The notes under the pieces: model-generated
What the model was told of the DNA's origin: nothing
Databases searched by the model: none
Seen by the model: the letters and a program-made list of their open reading frames with translations, nothing else
Made by a program: the position numbers and the translations under genes
Part shown: positions 11,693 to 22,581 of the stretch, piece by piece
How positions within the stretch are numbered: the first letter of the stretch is position 1
How the letters are laid out: the number at the start of each line of letters is the position of its first letter
Source of the DNA: Tetraselmis striata
Lineage: Eukaryota > Chlorophyta > Chlorodendrophyceae > Chlorodendrales > Chlorodendraceae
Assembly (NCBI GenBank): GCA_006384855.1
Contig: VCJN01003309.1
Location: forward strand, 1-64,000
Length of the DNA: 64,000 nt
Direction of reading: 5' to 3'

Positions 11693-12830
11693 TGAACTGT
11701 ACGTGCCCGCAGACCACATGCAACAAGCTTAGGTGACGCCCTGGATGGCGCAGCAGCAGCAACCTCCCCAGCACATGCTCCCGCACAGCGCCATGCAGCA
11801 GAACCATGCCTTCACGCCAGCCCACATGCCCCCGCCTCCCCACGCAACATCTCCGTCGCCCTGGCACGGCGGCCTGCAGCCGGGGATGCCGGGCAGGTTC
11901 GGGGCGCCCTACATGATGCCACCGCACTCGCCCAATCCATCCATGATGCACCACCGCATGGCGCGCCTATATTTCATGCTCCAACAATCCCTCCTCAGGT
12001 GGGCCGCGTCCCACACATGCACAACTGTAAGACTGCTGCCTCAATGCGCCATAATTTGATGAGCACCCAGGGATAATGTGATGTTGTAGTTCGTAAAGCT
12101 CAAAAGGATTCCCATGGACAGCCAGGCCTGATTTGTAGGACCTCTTGTGTCTCGGTGTGCCAATCCCTTCAGCCCGTCCCTGCCCCCGAGGAGCCGCCAC
12201 AGCCGGTGAACCCGATGTGCTTCCCGCCGGGGATCCTCCCCAAACTCATCGACACCGATGCCGACCGGCCGTACACGCCACTGGAGCTTGACACCATTCA
12301 AAAGGAGGGGCTGCCGGCGCCAGGGGAGATGGACGCCTACCTGCAGTCGCGACTGGACAAGTTCTTTGCGGAGGTGCGAGTCGGCATTGCATGATTGACG
12401 ACGAGCCTGCGCCGAAGAGCAGAGCTGCGACCTCGTGGGAGTTTTCCGAATGTTGTTGACCTGTTCATTGCGACGCACACCCACTCATTCGCAGGTGCAC
12501 GACTACCATGGCTCAAAGACGCGCGCTCAGCTTCTGAGTGGACGGGGGCAGGACCCCCGCGGCATGCTGTCCAAGGCAAAGCATGACAACATGCAGCCGG
12601 GCGGCGATTCATCACGGAGCATGGAGGTCGACCCTGAGACGGGGATGAGGCCGGATGGAAGCTTTGCAAGTGGCCGAGGGGATCGCGCCAAGGGAGGTCT
12701 GGGGAGCCATCGTGAAGGCGCCTCAGAGGACGCTGCGGATGACCCGTACAGCATGTATCGGAGGCAGAAGGCGGGGTCGTACCACAAGAGCGCGATGGCC
12801 AAGAGCGCGGGCGCGCTGCCAGGCCGGTAG
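11693..12830 (+). pseudogene. Truncated copy of the 3' half of the CHERP-like gene
   Basis: Corresponds to exons 7, 8 and 9 of the complete gene at 22581-19811, in the opposite orientation. The acceptor GCCCGCAG and the start of exon 7 are kept, but the fifth codon onward shows a changed base that makes an in-frame TAG (GCT TAG GTG). A small deletion in exon 7 (around 11950) also removes codons present in the parent. The exon 8 segment (FPPGILPKLIDTDADRPYTP) and the exon 9 segment (DDPYSMYRRQKAGSYHKSAM) are almost unchanged. The SURP and CID domains are absent, so no complete protein can be made. Confidence 0.85.
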
Positions 12831-13230
12831 CTGCGCTTCACTCCTGCGGCTGCCTATCCAACCATCTATGCCTGTTGTTAATGGTGAAAATGCATCACCA
12901 TTAAGTCGCAGCGGTAGTGAGTTTGCCACGGCACATAGGGCGGCGCTTTTGCGATGTCTTGTCCCGAATCACAGCATTTCAACGAGCGATACCACCACAT
13001 CAACTGAACCGGGAGGCTTATCACGCGTGCTTCGCTCATCAGCCTGCAATCACAGCGTGTCAGCGCTGACATTTACTGAGACAAGCAAGGATATTTTGGT
13101 TTCATCTATCAATCATGTAGTCACGCGCAACCGCATTCTCCGAGTTTCCGCCCTGCTGATTACCATGTACTATCACCAAATGCTTATTATCATTTACAAA
13201 AGTACTCAATTTCGATTTCATCCTGATGAA
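11693..13230 (+). repeat. Inverted segmental duplication with 19400-20968
   Basis: Besides the three exons, about 400 bp of 3' flank is shared, including the words TTTCAACGAGCGATACCACC and ATTACCATGTACTATCACCA, which appear reverse-complemented at 19400-19800. The duplication sits exactly between the two sulfotransferase units. Confidence 0.85.
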
Positions 13231-13294
13231 GAAGGATTTAGAAACACTGTAGAACAGAGAAGGGCGTAGCGACTAAATCATCATTTTATTGAGG

Positions 13295-15335
13295 ATTAGA
13301 TCGTAGCGACATCGTCGTAGCGGACGTAGCCCCGTCGTCTCCGGCCAGAGCTGCTCGAGCGGGGGGCAAATCGTACTGCGCGCGCCGCGGGTCACCACTT
13401 GCATGCATCAGGGCAACACTCGCTGCTCCCTCCAGTACTACCAGTACCGCTTGCCTGGCTGCACATTGTCATTACTTATTTATTTAGTCGCTATTGTGTC
13501 ACGACATCACGACCACCACACACCCACCACCTTGAGCAAGACGAATCCCTTATGCATAGTTGAATTTCTCAGTCGGGAGTGTGTCTTCCTCTCCCCTCCA
13601 AGGCGCGTGTCGAATCTGCACGAGGCTGCGGCGGGCGACATGTGGCGCTCGTCACCTCTTCGGTGCATGCCAGGCAGCTCGCCCCCCCCGCTCCTGCTGC
13701 TACTGCTTCTGTTGCTGCTGCTGCTCGGCGCGCCAGTTCCGTCAGTCGCCAGCTATCATGATACGGCAAATTTACACGCTAAACGGGTGACGGGGGCGCG
13801 CTCAGCGTTGCCAAAGCCCGCGCCAGCCGGGGGCCCGACCAGGCAGAGGGTCCAGCCAGCGCCGCTGGTGTTCTACAACCGAATCAGCAAGGCGGGGAGC
13901 ACCACCATGCTGCAGATGCTGGCGGCGCTGAAGAAGCGGAACCGCTTCGCGCAATACACAGCCGGAAGCAGCCTCTTCTACGATCGGCGTGGCCCAGGGG
14001 CGAACAAAAGGAAGGTCGTGGACTTCTTTATGAAGTCTCGCGGCTCCCCGGCGGCGTACAACTGCCACACCTTTTTTGTGGACTTTTTCGGGTCAACGGC
14101 CATACGGGCGATGATGGACGGCGACGTCTCAGATGTACACCTCATCAACGTGATGCGCAACCCCGTCCAGCGCTACAAATCACGGTTCTTCTTCAATGTG
14201 GATCCGAAGTCGCGGCCGCCTGGAAAGGCGTTGGCGGAGCAGCGGAAGCGGGCGGCGGACCCCTGCGGCTGTGCTGACATGTCGTTCAACGACTGCGTCT
14301 CGCAAGCAGCCGCGACCAACTCCAGCTGCAGCAAGAACGCTGACCTCTCCCACAAGGCATCTAACATACTCCACTTTCTGAGTCAGAATGATTTTGAGCA
14401 GTACCAAAAAGTGAGCTGCAACCCTAGCGCGGCCGCACCTCTGGTACGCAAGGCGATGGCACACATGGAGGAGTACACCGTTGTCGGACTTACTGAGCGA
14501 ATGGGCGAGACAATGGCGCTGCTGGAAGAGAGGTTGCCGGGGGTGTTTGCGGGTGCGACAATGCGCTTTGCCAATGGCAAGGTTAACAATCACACCCATG
14601 TGACCCACATACCAAAGCACATCCTATCCCAGGGGCCGCTGGTGAGCGCGGAGACGGAGGCAATCCTGCGTGACAACCCCTGCAACAAGGGCGAGTTTGC
14701 GCTGTGGGAGCACGCCAAGTTGCTGTTCCACAACGCCACCGGGCTGGACGTCGCCGACTTGTGAGCACCCGGGCAGATGCTGATTGACGGATGCTAGTAT
14801 GGGCGACTCCGCGGCTCTGGTCAAGGGCGCAGCCAGCACCAGGCGGGTGCGCTGATAATCCCTCTGGCAGCATTCATGTGCGTGTGCTACAGGCTGGGAC
14901 ATCATACCAGCGGTAGCCTATAGCAGCAGCATCGTGATGTACAGTAGTTGGCAGATGCGCTCCTAGGCGGTGTTGCTGCAACAGGGTGTGATGGGACACC
15001 TAGAAGCTGGCGTGGTGCCGCTCTGGCTGTTCCAAGACCAAAGCTTGGAGGCACAGCAGGTGCAGCACTGCCTGACATGCTTCCAAGCTCCAAATGCTGA
15101 TGACTTTACATCGCCCCCTCACCCCCCTCAAAAGCTGCGCTGAATACGAATTAGACTGGCAGGGACTAGCACCGTGGCACATCAGTAGAGTGGTGCTATT
15201 CTTCATCATACCCCTTCATATTCAGTATCCGTTGCGAAGGGTGAATGGAACCTATGATTTGAAAGTGCACCCACTGTTGCTCGATGTCGTAGGAATGCAT
15301 ACCAAACATCGCTGTCCGTCTAAATGCTGATAGCT
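13295..15335 (+). repeat. Segmental duplication, copy 2 (sulfotransferase unit)
   Basis: Direct copy of 9105-11690. Upstream, coding and 3' flanking parts align through about 15335 (the word GTGCACCCACTGTTGCTCG matches GTGCGCCCACCTGTTGCTCG near 11660). Confidence 0.85.
13640..14764 (+). CDS. Golgi-type carbohydrate 2-O-sulfotransferase-like protein, copy 2
   Basis: 374 codons from the ATG at 13640, the position equivalent to 10033 in copy 1. The frame is open upstream to 13403, but that part is out of frame in copy 1, so it is not used as the start. Signal-anchor (Leu run), PAPS loop NRISKAGSTT and MRNPVQRYKSR are intact, as are most Cys residues. Differences from copy 1 are scattered amino-acid changes (for example SRFFFNVDPKSR versus SRYYYAVDPKSR, and a gained NHT glycosylation site) with no stops or frameshifts. 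Both copies therefore look functional and the changes near the 3'-phosphate site could alter substrate choice (inference). Confidence 0.85.
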   Translation: MWRSSPLRCMPGSSPPPLLLLLLLLLLLLGAPVPSVASYHDTANLHAKRVTGARSALPKPAPAGGPTRQRVQPAPLVFYNRISKAGSTTMLQMLAALKKRNRFAQYTAGSSLFYDRRGPGANKRKVVDFFMKSRGSPAAYNCHTFFVDFFGSTAIRAMMDGDVSDVHLINVMRNPVQRYKSRFFFNVDPKSRPPGKALAEQRKRAADPCGCADMSFNDCVSQAAATNSSCSKNADLSHKASNILHFLSQNDFEQYQKVSCNPSAAAPLVRKAMAHMEEYTVVGLTERMGETMALLEERLPGVFAGATMRFANGKVNNHTHVTHIPKHILSQGPLVSAETEAILRDNPCNKGEFALWEHAKLLFHNATGLDVADL

Positions 15336-15929
15336 TTGCCTCCGTGAATAGTGATGAGACCGCTAGCAACTAGTTTCCATGACCTCTCGCGAGCACTGTG
15401 CTTGGGATCTGAAGGCAGTTTGGGCTCAACTGAGTTTGGGACAGAGTATGCCTATGCAGCCACAGTCACCACTTGCACCTGTATTTGTCTCTGGGGAGCA
15501 AGTCAGGCTCCTCACGAATTTCCAGCGGAACATGCATGGCTAATACCAAAAATGATAAGGCGGATTACAGGTACTCGTACCGGTGATCCTTATTATTATC
15601 TGCCCGTATATACCATTTTTTACTAATATTGCATTATTTCGGGTGATTCCGTAATCGCCTTATGCAGCTAGCTCATGTATTAATAATGGTTATTCTATAC
15701 AAATTTAAGACTATTATGCTCGAGTCAACTCAAAAGCGATACAGCGTAGTGACTACTACCGTTTGTTGTTTCTACCGGTACTACGCGGGTACCAGGGTTG
15801 GTCCCGCAGAATAAGGATTAAGGCAGAAGTTATGATTCGTCAATTATACGCGCGAGCGGGACGCGCCCGCTGTAGGAACCGCGGCATCCGCCGATCCGGG
15901 CCTTTCCCCGACGGTCCAGCACCCGCAGC
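15336..15929. other. No gene; contains a short inverted repeat
   Basis: AT-rich in its second half. An inverted repeat GATAAGGCGGATTAC (15554-15568) / GTAATCGCCTTATGC (15651-15665) frames a ~112-bp segment that could be a small MITE or a hairpin. Nothing else is supported. Confidence 0.4.
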
Positions 15930-18575
15930 TGACCCCAAGTTTAAAATATGATTCGCAAATGAAAGGAGCGTGCGGGACGCGCAATACGCCCTCGAACGTG
16001 CAGCAATACGTCCGCTTTCGGCGATCATGCTTTATGGTCAAGAGTCCAATCTGAACGTTTTCGATGGCGCCCAACCCGGTCCCTCTCTCCGGATTCCAAG
16101 CCGTCAAGCGAGGGGTCCGCCAGGGTTGCGTCCTCGGCCTCATCCTGTTCGCCGCCGTCGCTGCCCGAGTGCATCGCATGCTCGCATCGCCGCGTCTGCC
16201 CCCAGTCACACAGTGTTGGCAGCCTTCTCTGACGGCGCAAACATGGTCGGCAATGGTGACGGACTTGCGCTTGCTACGTGGGTGTCCCCGCTCGATTTTG
16301 CCGCCGTTGGGTTAAGCGTCACCATTCGCAAACGACAGGCGTATTGTCAGTTTGGCTCTCCGTCCCCGTTCGGCGCCCTTCCCTTTGTGTATGGTGTTGC
16401 AGCCTCCTCGTCCGGAATAAAGGTGCTTGGTGCCCCTATGGGCTCGGCCACTTTTCGCCCGGGACCTGTTGGACAAAAAAACGGTCGAAAAAGTTCACCA
16501 ATTTGGCTCCCGGCTTATCGGTCTAGCCGACCATTACCAGTCCCACACTGCTACTCGTTTCCTGCAAGTTTGGGGCCGTCGTTTCGGCCACCACCTCCGC
16601 TCCCTGCCTCAGGGCTTGGGTCGCTCTGAGGGGTATGGCGACACTATTACGTCCTTCCTTGAATAAGATGCAGCCGCCGCCGCGTTTCAACGCTTGCCGG
16701 CATTTGGGGTGTTAGCCCCGACCTCTTGGATACACCATCCATGCGCACGCAGCTGTCCCTCCTGGTCCAATTTGGGGGCCTCGGCATCGGCGATAATGTG
16801 GTTGTCCAAGCTGTGACTTTCCACATCGGCGCCGCCGCGCCCTTGTGGTTGGCCAAGCTGTGACTTTCCTCCATGCTTAACACGCCACCCTGAGCGACGC
16901 CGGCGCGTTTCTTTCCGAGCCGTCAGCCGTATCTAGCTATCATAGCCTCTACCTGTTGGGGCGTCCTCGATTCACCAAGCTTTGGCCACCCCAGCGTTAG
17001 AGCCCGATGCCGGCGCCGACGTGTCGGCGCCGATGTGGGCTGTCGAGCTTCGCGCTGCTCATACCTGCGTCGTTGACGAGTGTGGAGACGCTGTGCTCGA
17101 GGATCTTGCGGAGCCGTTGGCCTCTGCCCTAAAGTTGCTCCACTCCAAGCGCTCTCACGTTGCCCGTGCCGGCTGCTCGGCCGGTGGGCCTGAGCCGGCA
17201 TCTGCGATACGCTCGGCGGCCGACATCCAAGCTATCCCGCATTACTCGGACTTCCCCTTGCACCCCATGCGGAAAGTCCAGGAAACCCTGAGCCACCGCA
17301 TTCACACGGTGCGTTTCGCAAAGCTTGCTGCACGTATGCCTTCAAGCGGCCCTGACAGTAATCGCTTCCGGGGCCGCCTCTTACGTACGCGTTGCGATAG
17401 CGTTCCTGGTGACTGATCCTCCAAGTGAGGGTCGCCTTGGTGAAGTCCGTGAGCGTTCCCCTGAGTACTACGATTCCATGTTACGCGTTGCCGCTTGCCG
17501 CCCGTTTGGCCTTCCGGCGGCTCGTGTCCTCTCCCTTTGCGAACCATGCCCTTGTGCTTTTTGCTCCTTCTCAGTACAAGGTATGCTTGCCCGTTTTGAG
17601 GATGCTAGCGTGGATTTCACTCCTTCAAATTGGGCGGTCGCGTACGCTGATCACGTGGCGCGTTGCTATGGGGGCGACTCCAATCACGCCGCACACGAGT
17701 GGGAGGCACATGGCCTTTCCGACGTTTGCCACGACGTGAAGTCCGCCCTGGGCGTGGGTGTCCATATCCTCACGGACCCGTCGTTGCTTGTTTCTCTTCC
17801 GAAGGCCAGCGACGGCCGGCCGGCCGATGTTGGGCTTTTTGGGTGTGGTGGTATCCGCGGGAACACGGTTATTCATGTCGATACCACCATTGCCCCTATC
17901 CTCGGTGTGTCAAGCTCGGATCCAACGACTGCATTGCGGGCTGCAGAGCGCCACAAAATCCAACGGACGACAAGGGTGTCCGATGAAACGCCGCTGGCAT
18001 GCTTCGCTTTGTTCCTTTCGCCGTTTCCGAGTTCCGAGTTCGCCGTTTCCGAGCTCGATGGCCCCCCACGCTGAGGCGCCTTCTTGGTGGAGCTCGCGCA
18101 AGCTAGCCACACACACACACTTGCCAAAAATCGGCCAGCTCTTGTCTGCGTGGCGCAGCCGTTTCTCCTTGCTCATCAACATGGCACATGCAGACAACGT
18201 TCTTGGCGGGGTCGCGGCCGCGCGCGCGGCACGTGATGGTGCTCATGCGCATGCGTCGCTCGTCGCTCGTCGGCCTGTGTTATTATGACCCGGGTCATTG
18301 GCTGCAAGCATACTCGCCGCAGCTGATGGCCTACCCCGGGGCGGTGGTCCCCATTGGTTTCATGTTCCCCTTTGGGTCTTTCTGGTCGTTCCTTGGCTTC
18401 AGTGCTTCCCTTGACCCTTTGGTTCCTGGCAGCTTGGTGACTTCTTGGTTCCCTTTGCTCTTCCTTGGTTCTTGGCTCCCTCGCCTCCTGCTCGACGCCT
18501 CGACCTTGGTTTCAGGCTTATGTCTCTCTTTGTTGCTGGCAACCTTTCATAGTTGCTGTTAGTTGTGTTTGTAGT
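15930..18575 (+). pseudogene. Non-LTR retrotransposon, dead copy A (reverse transcriptase to 3' tail)
   Basis: Fragments in several frames follow the order of a non-LTR pol. First comes an RT palm stretch with NAFN-like residues (FANERSVRDAQYALER, near 15950). Next are RPLSAIMLYGQESNL and the RT box RGVRQGCVLGLILFA (near 16110), then a decayed catalytic box where YxDD should be (FSDGANMVGNGDG). The thumb-like LGAPMGSATF and SRLIGLADHYQSHTATRFLQ follow, and finally the C-terminal domain shared with copy B. At least five frame changes and several stops are needed, so it is inactive. The last ~275 bp match the 3' tail of copy B. Confidence 0.8.
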
Positions 18576-19810
18576 GCGCATATGGCGGTAAAGCACTGTA
18601 AAAAGATACGTCAGCGGCGGCCTCTTCTTCCAGCCACGCATCGTCATAACCGTACCCAGCAGCTCGGGTCTGGAGACGTGCATGCCGGGCGGGGCGGCCT
18701 GAGCGATGCGCAGCTGGAGCACCTGATCTTGTTTTAAGGGATGGCCGGCCCGGCGGCAGCGAAGCCCGAAAGCCCCCACGGGTCATGTGGCCCCCCTTGA
18801 GCCGAACAAAGTCGCACGAGCCCAGCCGGCCTCCCCCAGTGGCGAAGGCAGCCCGCAGGGCCGCAAGCGCAACGCGACCAGCCCGTCTTCGCGCGCCGGG
18901 TGAGCCTGCCAAGAGGCCGCGGCACCAGACGTCCCTCAAGGTCCCCAGCAGCGACGCGCAGGAGCTGTGCGCCTAGCAAACAAGCCGGGCGCGGGAGGTT
19001 GGGTGTGTGGGGGGGGATGTATGCATGGTCGAGGCATGCTCGGGGCGATCGCCCACCAAGGCGTCGCCTGGTGGCTTCCATTGGAGGAAATACGCTCCTG
19101 CAAAGGAAGGCGGGTTTGGTCGGAGGAACGAGCTCCTGCAACGTTTCTCCGACCATTCATAGGGGGGGGGGGGGGGGATGACAACACTGACGAAAGATAA
19201 CTAAGAGGGTGCGGTGACTATTTTCCTACAATCGGGTAGTCCGGAAGAATCCGTGCGATTTCTACATTGTAGGAGTCTCATTGACAAATGATAACTCCTG
19301 CCCAATAGTGCCAGCAATACCTGTAGCGACCAGCAAGAAGTCGCTATGCATGCATCAGCGCAGAGAAATAAAAGAAATATAAAAGAAAACTATTCAATGA
19401 TCTTCATCAAGATGAAATCGAAATAGAGTACTTGTGTAAAGAATAATAAGCATTTGGTGATAGTACATGGTAATTATCAGGGCGGAAACTCGGAGAATGC
19501 GGTTGCGCGTGACTACACGTGTGCTACATGATTAGATAAAACCAAAATATCCTTGCTTGTCTCAGTAAATGTCAGCGCTGACATGCTGTGATCGGAGGCT
19601 GATGAGCGAAGCACGCGTGATAAGCCTCCCGGTTCAGTGGATGTGGTGGTATCGCTCGTTGAAATGCTGTGATTCGGGACAAGACATCGCAAAAGCGCCG
19701 CCCTATGTGCCGTGGCAAACTCACTACCGCTTCGACTTAATGGTGATGCATTTTCACCATTAACAACAGGCACAGATGGTTGGATAGGCAGCCGCAGGAG
19801 TGAAGCGCAG
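18576..19810. other. No certain gene; exon-like GC-rich stretch and a G run
   Basis: 18600-18975 is GC-rich and open in places (for example a frame ending SGDVHAGRGGLSDAQLEHLI at 18737, and one ending at 18976), but no family or splice pattern settles it. A 16-bp G run is at 19162-19177. From 19400 onward the sequence is the 3' flank of the CHERP-like gene. Confidence 0.35.
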
Positions 19811-20968
19811 CTACCGGCCTGGCAGCGCGCCCGCGCTCTTGGCCATCGCGCTCTTGTGGTACGACCCCGCCTTCTGCCTCCGATACATGCTGTACGGGTC
19901 ATCCGCCGCGTCCTCTGAGGCGCCTTCACGATGGCTCCCCAGACCGCCCTTGGCGCGATCCCCCCGGCCACGTGCAAAGCTCCCATCCGGCCTCATCCCC
20001 GTCTCAGGGTCGACCTCCATGCTCCGTGATGAATCGCCGCCCGGCTGCATGTTGTCATGCTTTGCCTTGGACAGCATGCCGCGGGGGTCCTGCCCCCGCT
20101 CACTCAGAAGCTGAGCGCGCGTCTTTGAGCCATGGTAGTCGTGCACCTGCGAATGAGTGGGTGTGCGTCGCAATGAACAGGTCAACAACATTCGGAAAAC
20201 TCCCACGAGGTCGCTGCTCTGCTCTTTGGCGCAGGCTCGTCGCCAATCATGCAATGCCGACTCGCACCTCCGCAAAGAACTTGTCCAGTCGTGACTGCAG
20301 GTAGGCGTCCATCTCCCCTGGCGCCGGCAGCCCCTCCTTTTGAATGGTGTCAAGCTCCAGTGGCGTGTACGGCCGGTCGGCATCGGTGTCGATGAGTTTG
20401 GGGAGGATCCCCGGCGGGAAGCACATCGGGTTCACCGGCTGCGGCGGCTCCTCGGGGGCAGGGACGGGCTGAAGGGATTGGCACACCGAGACACAAGAGG
20501 TCCTACAAATCAGGCCTGGCTGTCCATGGGCATCCTTTTGAGCTTTACGAACTACAGCATCACAATATCCCTGGGTGCTCATCGAATTATGGCGCATGGA
20601 GGCAGCAGTCTTTCATTTGTGCATGTGTGGGGCGCGGCCCACCTGAGGAGGGATTGTTGGAGCATGGAATATAGGCGCGCCATGCGGTGGTGCATGGTGC
20701 ATCATCGATGGATTGGGCGAGTGCGGTGGCATCATGGGAGGCGCCCCGAACCCGCCCGGCATCCCCGGCTGTGGGCCGCCGTGCCAGGGCGACGGAGATG
20801 CCGCGTGGGGAGGCGGGGGCATGTGGGCTGGCGTGAAGGCATGGTTCTGCTGCATGGCGCCGTGGGGGAGCATGTGCTGGGGAGGTTGCTGCTGCTGCGC
20901 CATCCAGGGCGCCACCGAAGCTTGTTGCATGTGGTCTGCGGGCAGGCACAATTGACACCAGCACGCTG
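19400..20968 (-). repeat. Parent copy of the inverted CHERP 3' duplication
   Basis: Reverse-complement match to 11693-13230, covering exons 7-9 and about 400 bp beyond the stop codon. Confidence 0.85.
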
Positions 20969-22581
20969 TCCACTCCCGCACGCAGCATGCACCCCACACC
21001 GGCATAGCAAAAGCTGCTGGTGGCCGGTTGTGTGCGCCATACCTGGCATCATGGCCGGCGGGCCTGCCCACGGGGGATGCTGAGGAGCATGCACAGAGTG
21101 CATTGGCACAGGATGTGCGGCTCCTGCTTGCCAGGGAGGCTGGCCGCCAGACTGGGGCGGCTGCATTGCTGCAGGCGCTGCTGCAGGAGGCGGAGCCGCG
21201 GCATCGGGCTGACAATACGTGCACACACATTGCAGTCTATGAGCGAGGGACGGATTAGGTCGAGAACAAGGGCACATGAGGGTTTGATTGTGCATCTACA
21301 GGTCCCATGCACGGCGTCAACTCACATCCGAAAATGCCGATGCCTCCAGCTGCGCCACTGCTTCATTGCCAAAAACGCCTCGGTTGCTCCACATCTGGAT
21401 GATTTTCTGGAGGCGTTGCTTTGCCTACAGGCAAACGACGGCAGTGTGCCCGGCCGGGGCGCTGCATGATGAGCATGCTGAGCCTCCATTATAGGGACCT
21501 TGTGCGAATGCGTCAGTGTGCCCTGTTGGTACTCTCACCTCGTCAGACTTGCCCGATGTATTGTAGGCAGTCGCCAGAATGCTGCTCAACACAGGGAGAA
21601 ACCCGTCCCTGATGGCCTGCAGCACCTCAGGCTGGGTGGTGCTAGACTGCACACTGCAGGTGTGCACAAGATGGCGAAATCTCAGTGGCTGGCACTTGCT
21701 CCATCGTCTTGAAATGCCGTTGTGTGTGAGTGTGTGTGTGTGTGGGGGGGGGTGTTTCTGTGTGTCCAAGGGGGGGGGGGGGGGGGGGGGGTGCGGGGGG
21801 GGTCATGGCGTTTCCTACCTGTGCACCAGTATATCGTTGATGAGGTAGATGATGTGCAGCTGCTTGGTATAGTCATTCACTTGCTGGCAGCGCTGCAGCA
21901 GCATTCCCGCTAGGCCATGGCAGTGCTCAAAATTCTGGAGGAACCACCGCTGAGATGATTTGATGACCTCCTGCGCAACACGGACGATGTTCAGTGTTCC
22001 CCTGGCATACTGTGGTAGCGGCTAACTATGAGGTAGTGCGCCTGCAATCGGTGGAATGGCCCGCTGCTGCTTGCCTTTGTGCCGTTGAGGTTCTCGAGTA
22101 CGCCAGCGAATCCAGACCGAACTTCCTCCGGCAAGCGGCTCTCTGCTCCCCCAGGTGGCGCATGCTGGACTGTGTCCAAGCCACACGGGCGACGTGACAG
22201 AGGTTGCCGTGCGCGTTAGAAGTGGGATGGCTACTGCGCGGAAATTCTTCCTGTCAGCAAGCGCAAGAGGGCGATGCGAGGCGCTGCCGCACCTGCTGCC
22301 TGCACACCGCCCACCGTATCGAGCGGCAGCTCTGGGTTTCGCTGGTGCACGGCGCAGTACAGCCTCCATCGGTAGAACTGGCTGCCCTCGCCACCAAACA
22401 AGAACGCAAACTCTGGGTTTCCGTGCTGCTTCTGCCGCATCATCTCCTCGAAGCTGCCGCCGTTGCGCGCCACGAACTCGGTGAGTTTGGCGATGCGCTG
22501 CTCCAGGCCGGTGTCGCTCGGCCTCGGGACGAACGGAGGCGGCGGCTCCCACGGCGGGAACAACTGCTGCGCGGCCGACAT
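19811..22581 (-). CDS. CHERP: CHERP-like splicing factor (SURP and CID domains), nine exons
   Basis: Exons: 22581-22308, 22169-22075, 21970-21819, 21653-21539, 21424-21326, 21208-21043, 20935-20643, 20468-20268, 20146-19811. All phases join to one frame of 576 residues. Residues 29-80 are a SURP module (LTEFVARNGGSFEEMM, NPEFAFLFGG, FYRWRL). A CID/RPR domain follows (FAGVLENLNGTK, QLHIIYLINDILVH, RLQKIIQMWSNRGVF). Then come a Gln/Pro/Met-rich region, the conserved motif FPPGILPKLIDTD and a basic, Ser-rich tail. SURP followed by CID without an RRM points to CHERP rather than SR140/U2SURP. The human relative acts with the U2 snRNP; that role is inferred here. Intron 2 starts with GC instead of GT (AAAG|GCAAGC). 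Intron 3 carries a 22-bp C run 28 bp after its donor. Confidence 0.88.
21770..21791 (-). repeat. 22-bp C tract in CHERP intron 3
   Basis: On the sense strand the donor GTAGGAAAC (from 21818) is followed by a C run of 7 and then this C run of 22, and a third C run of 9 at 21752-21744. Confidence 0.85.

Noticed and set aside
13403-13639. N-terminal extension of sulfotransferase copy 2
   Set aside because: The extension is out of frame in copy 1 because of small indels, so it is not conserved coding sequence.
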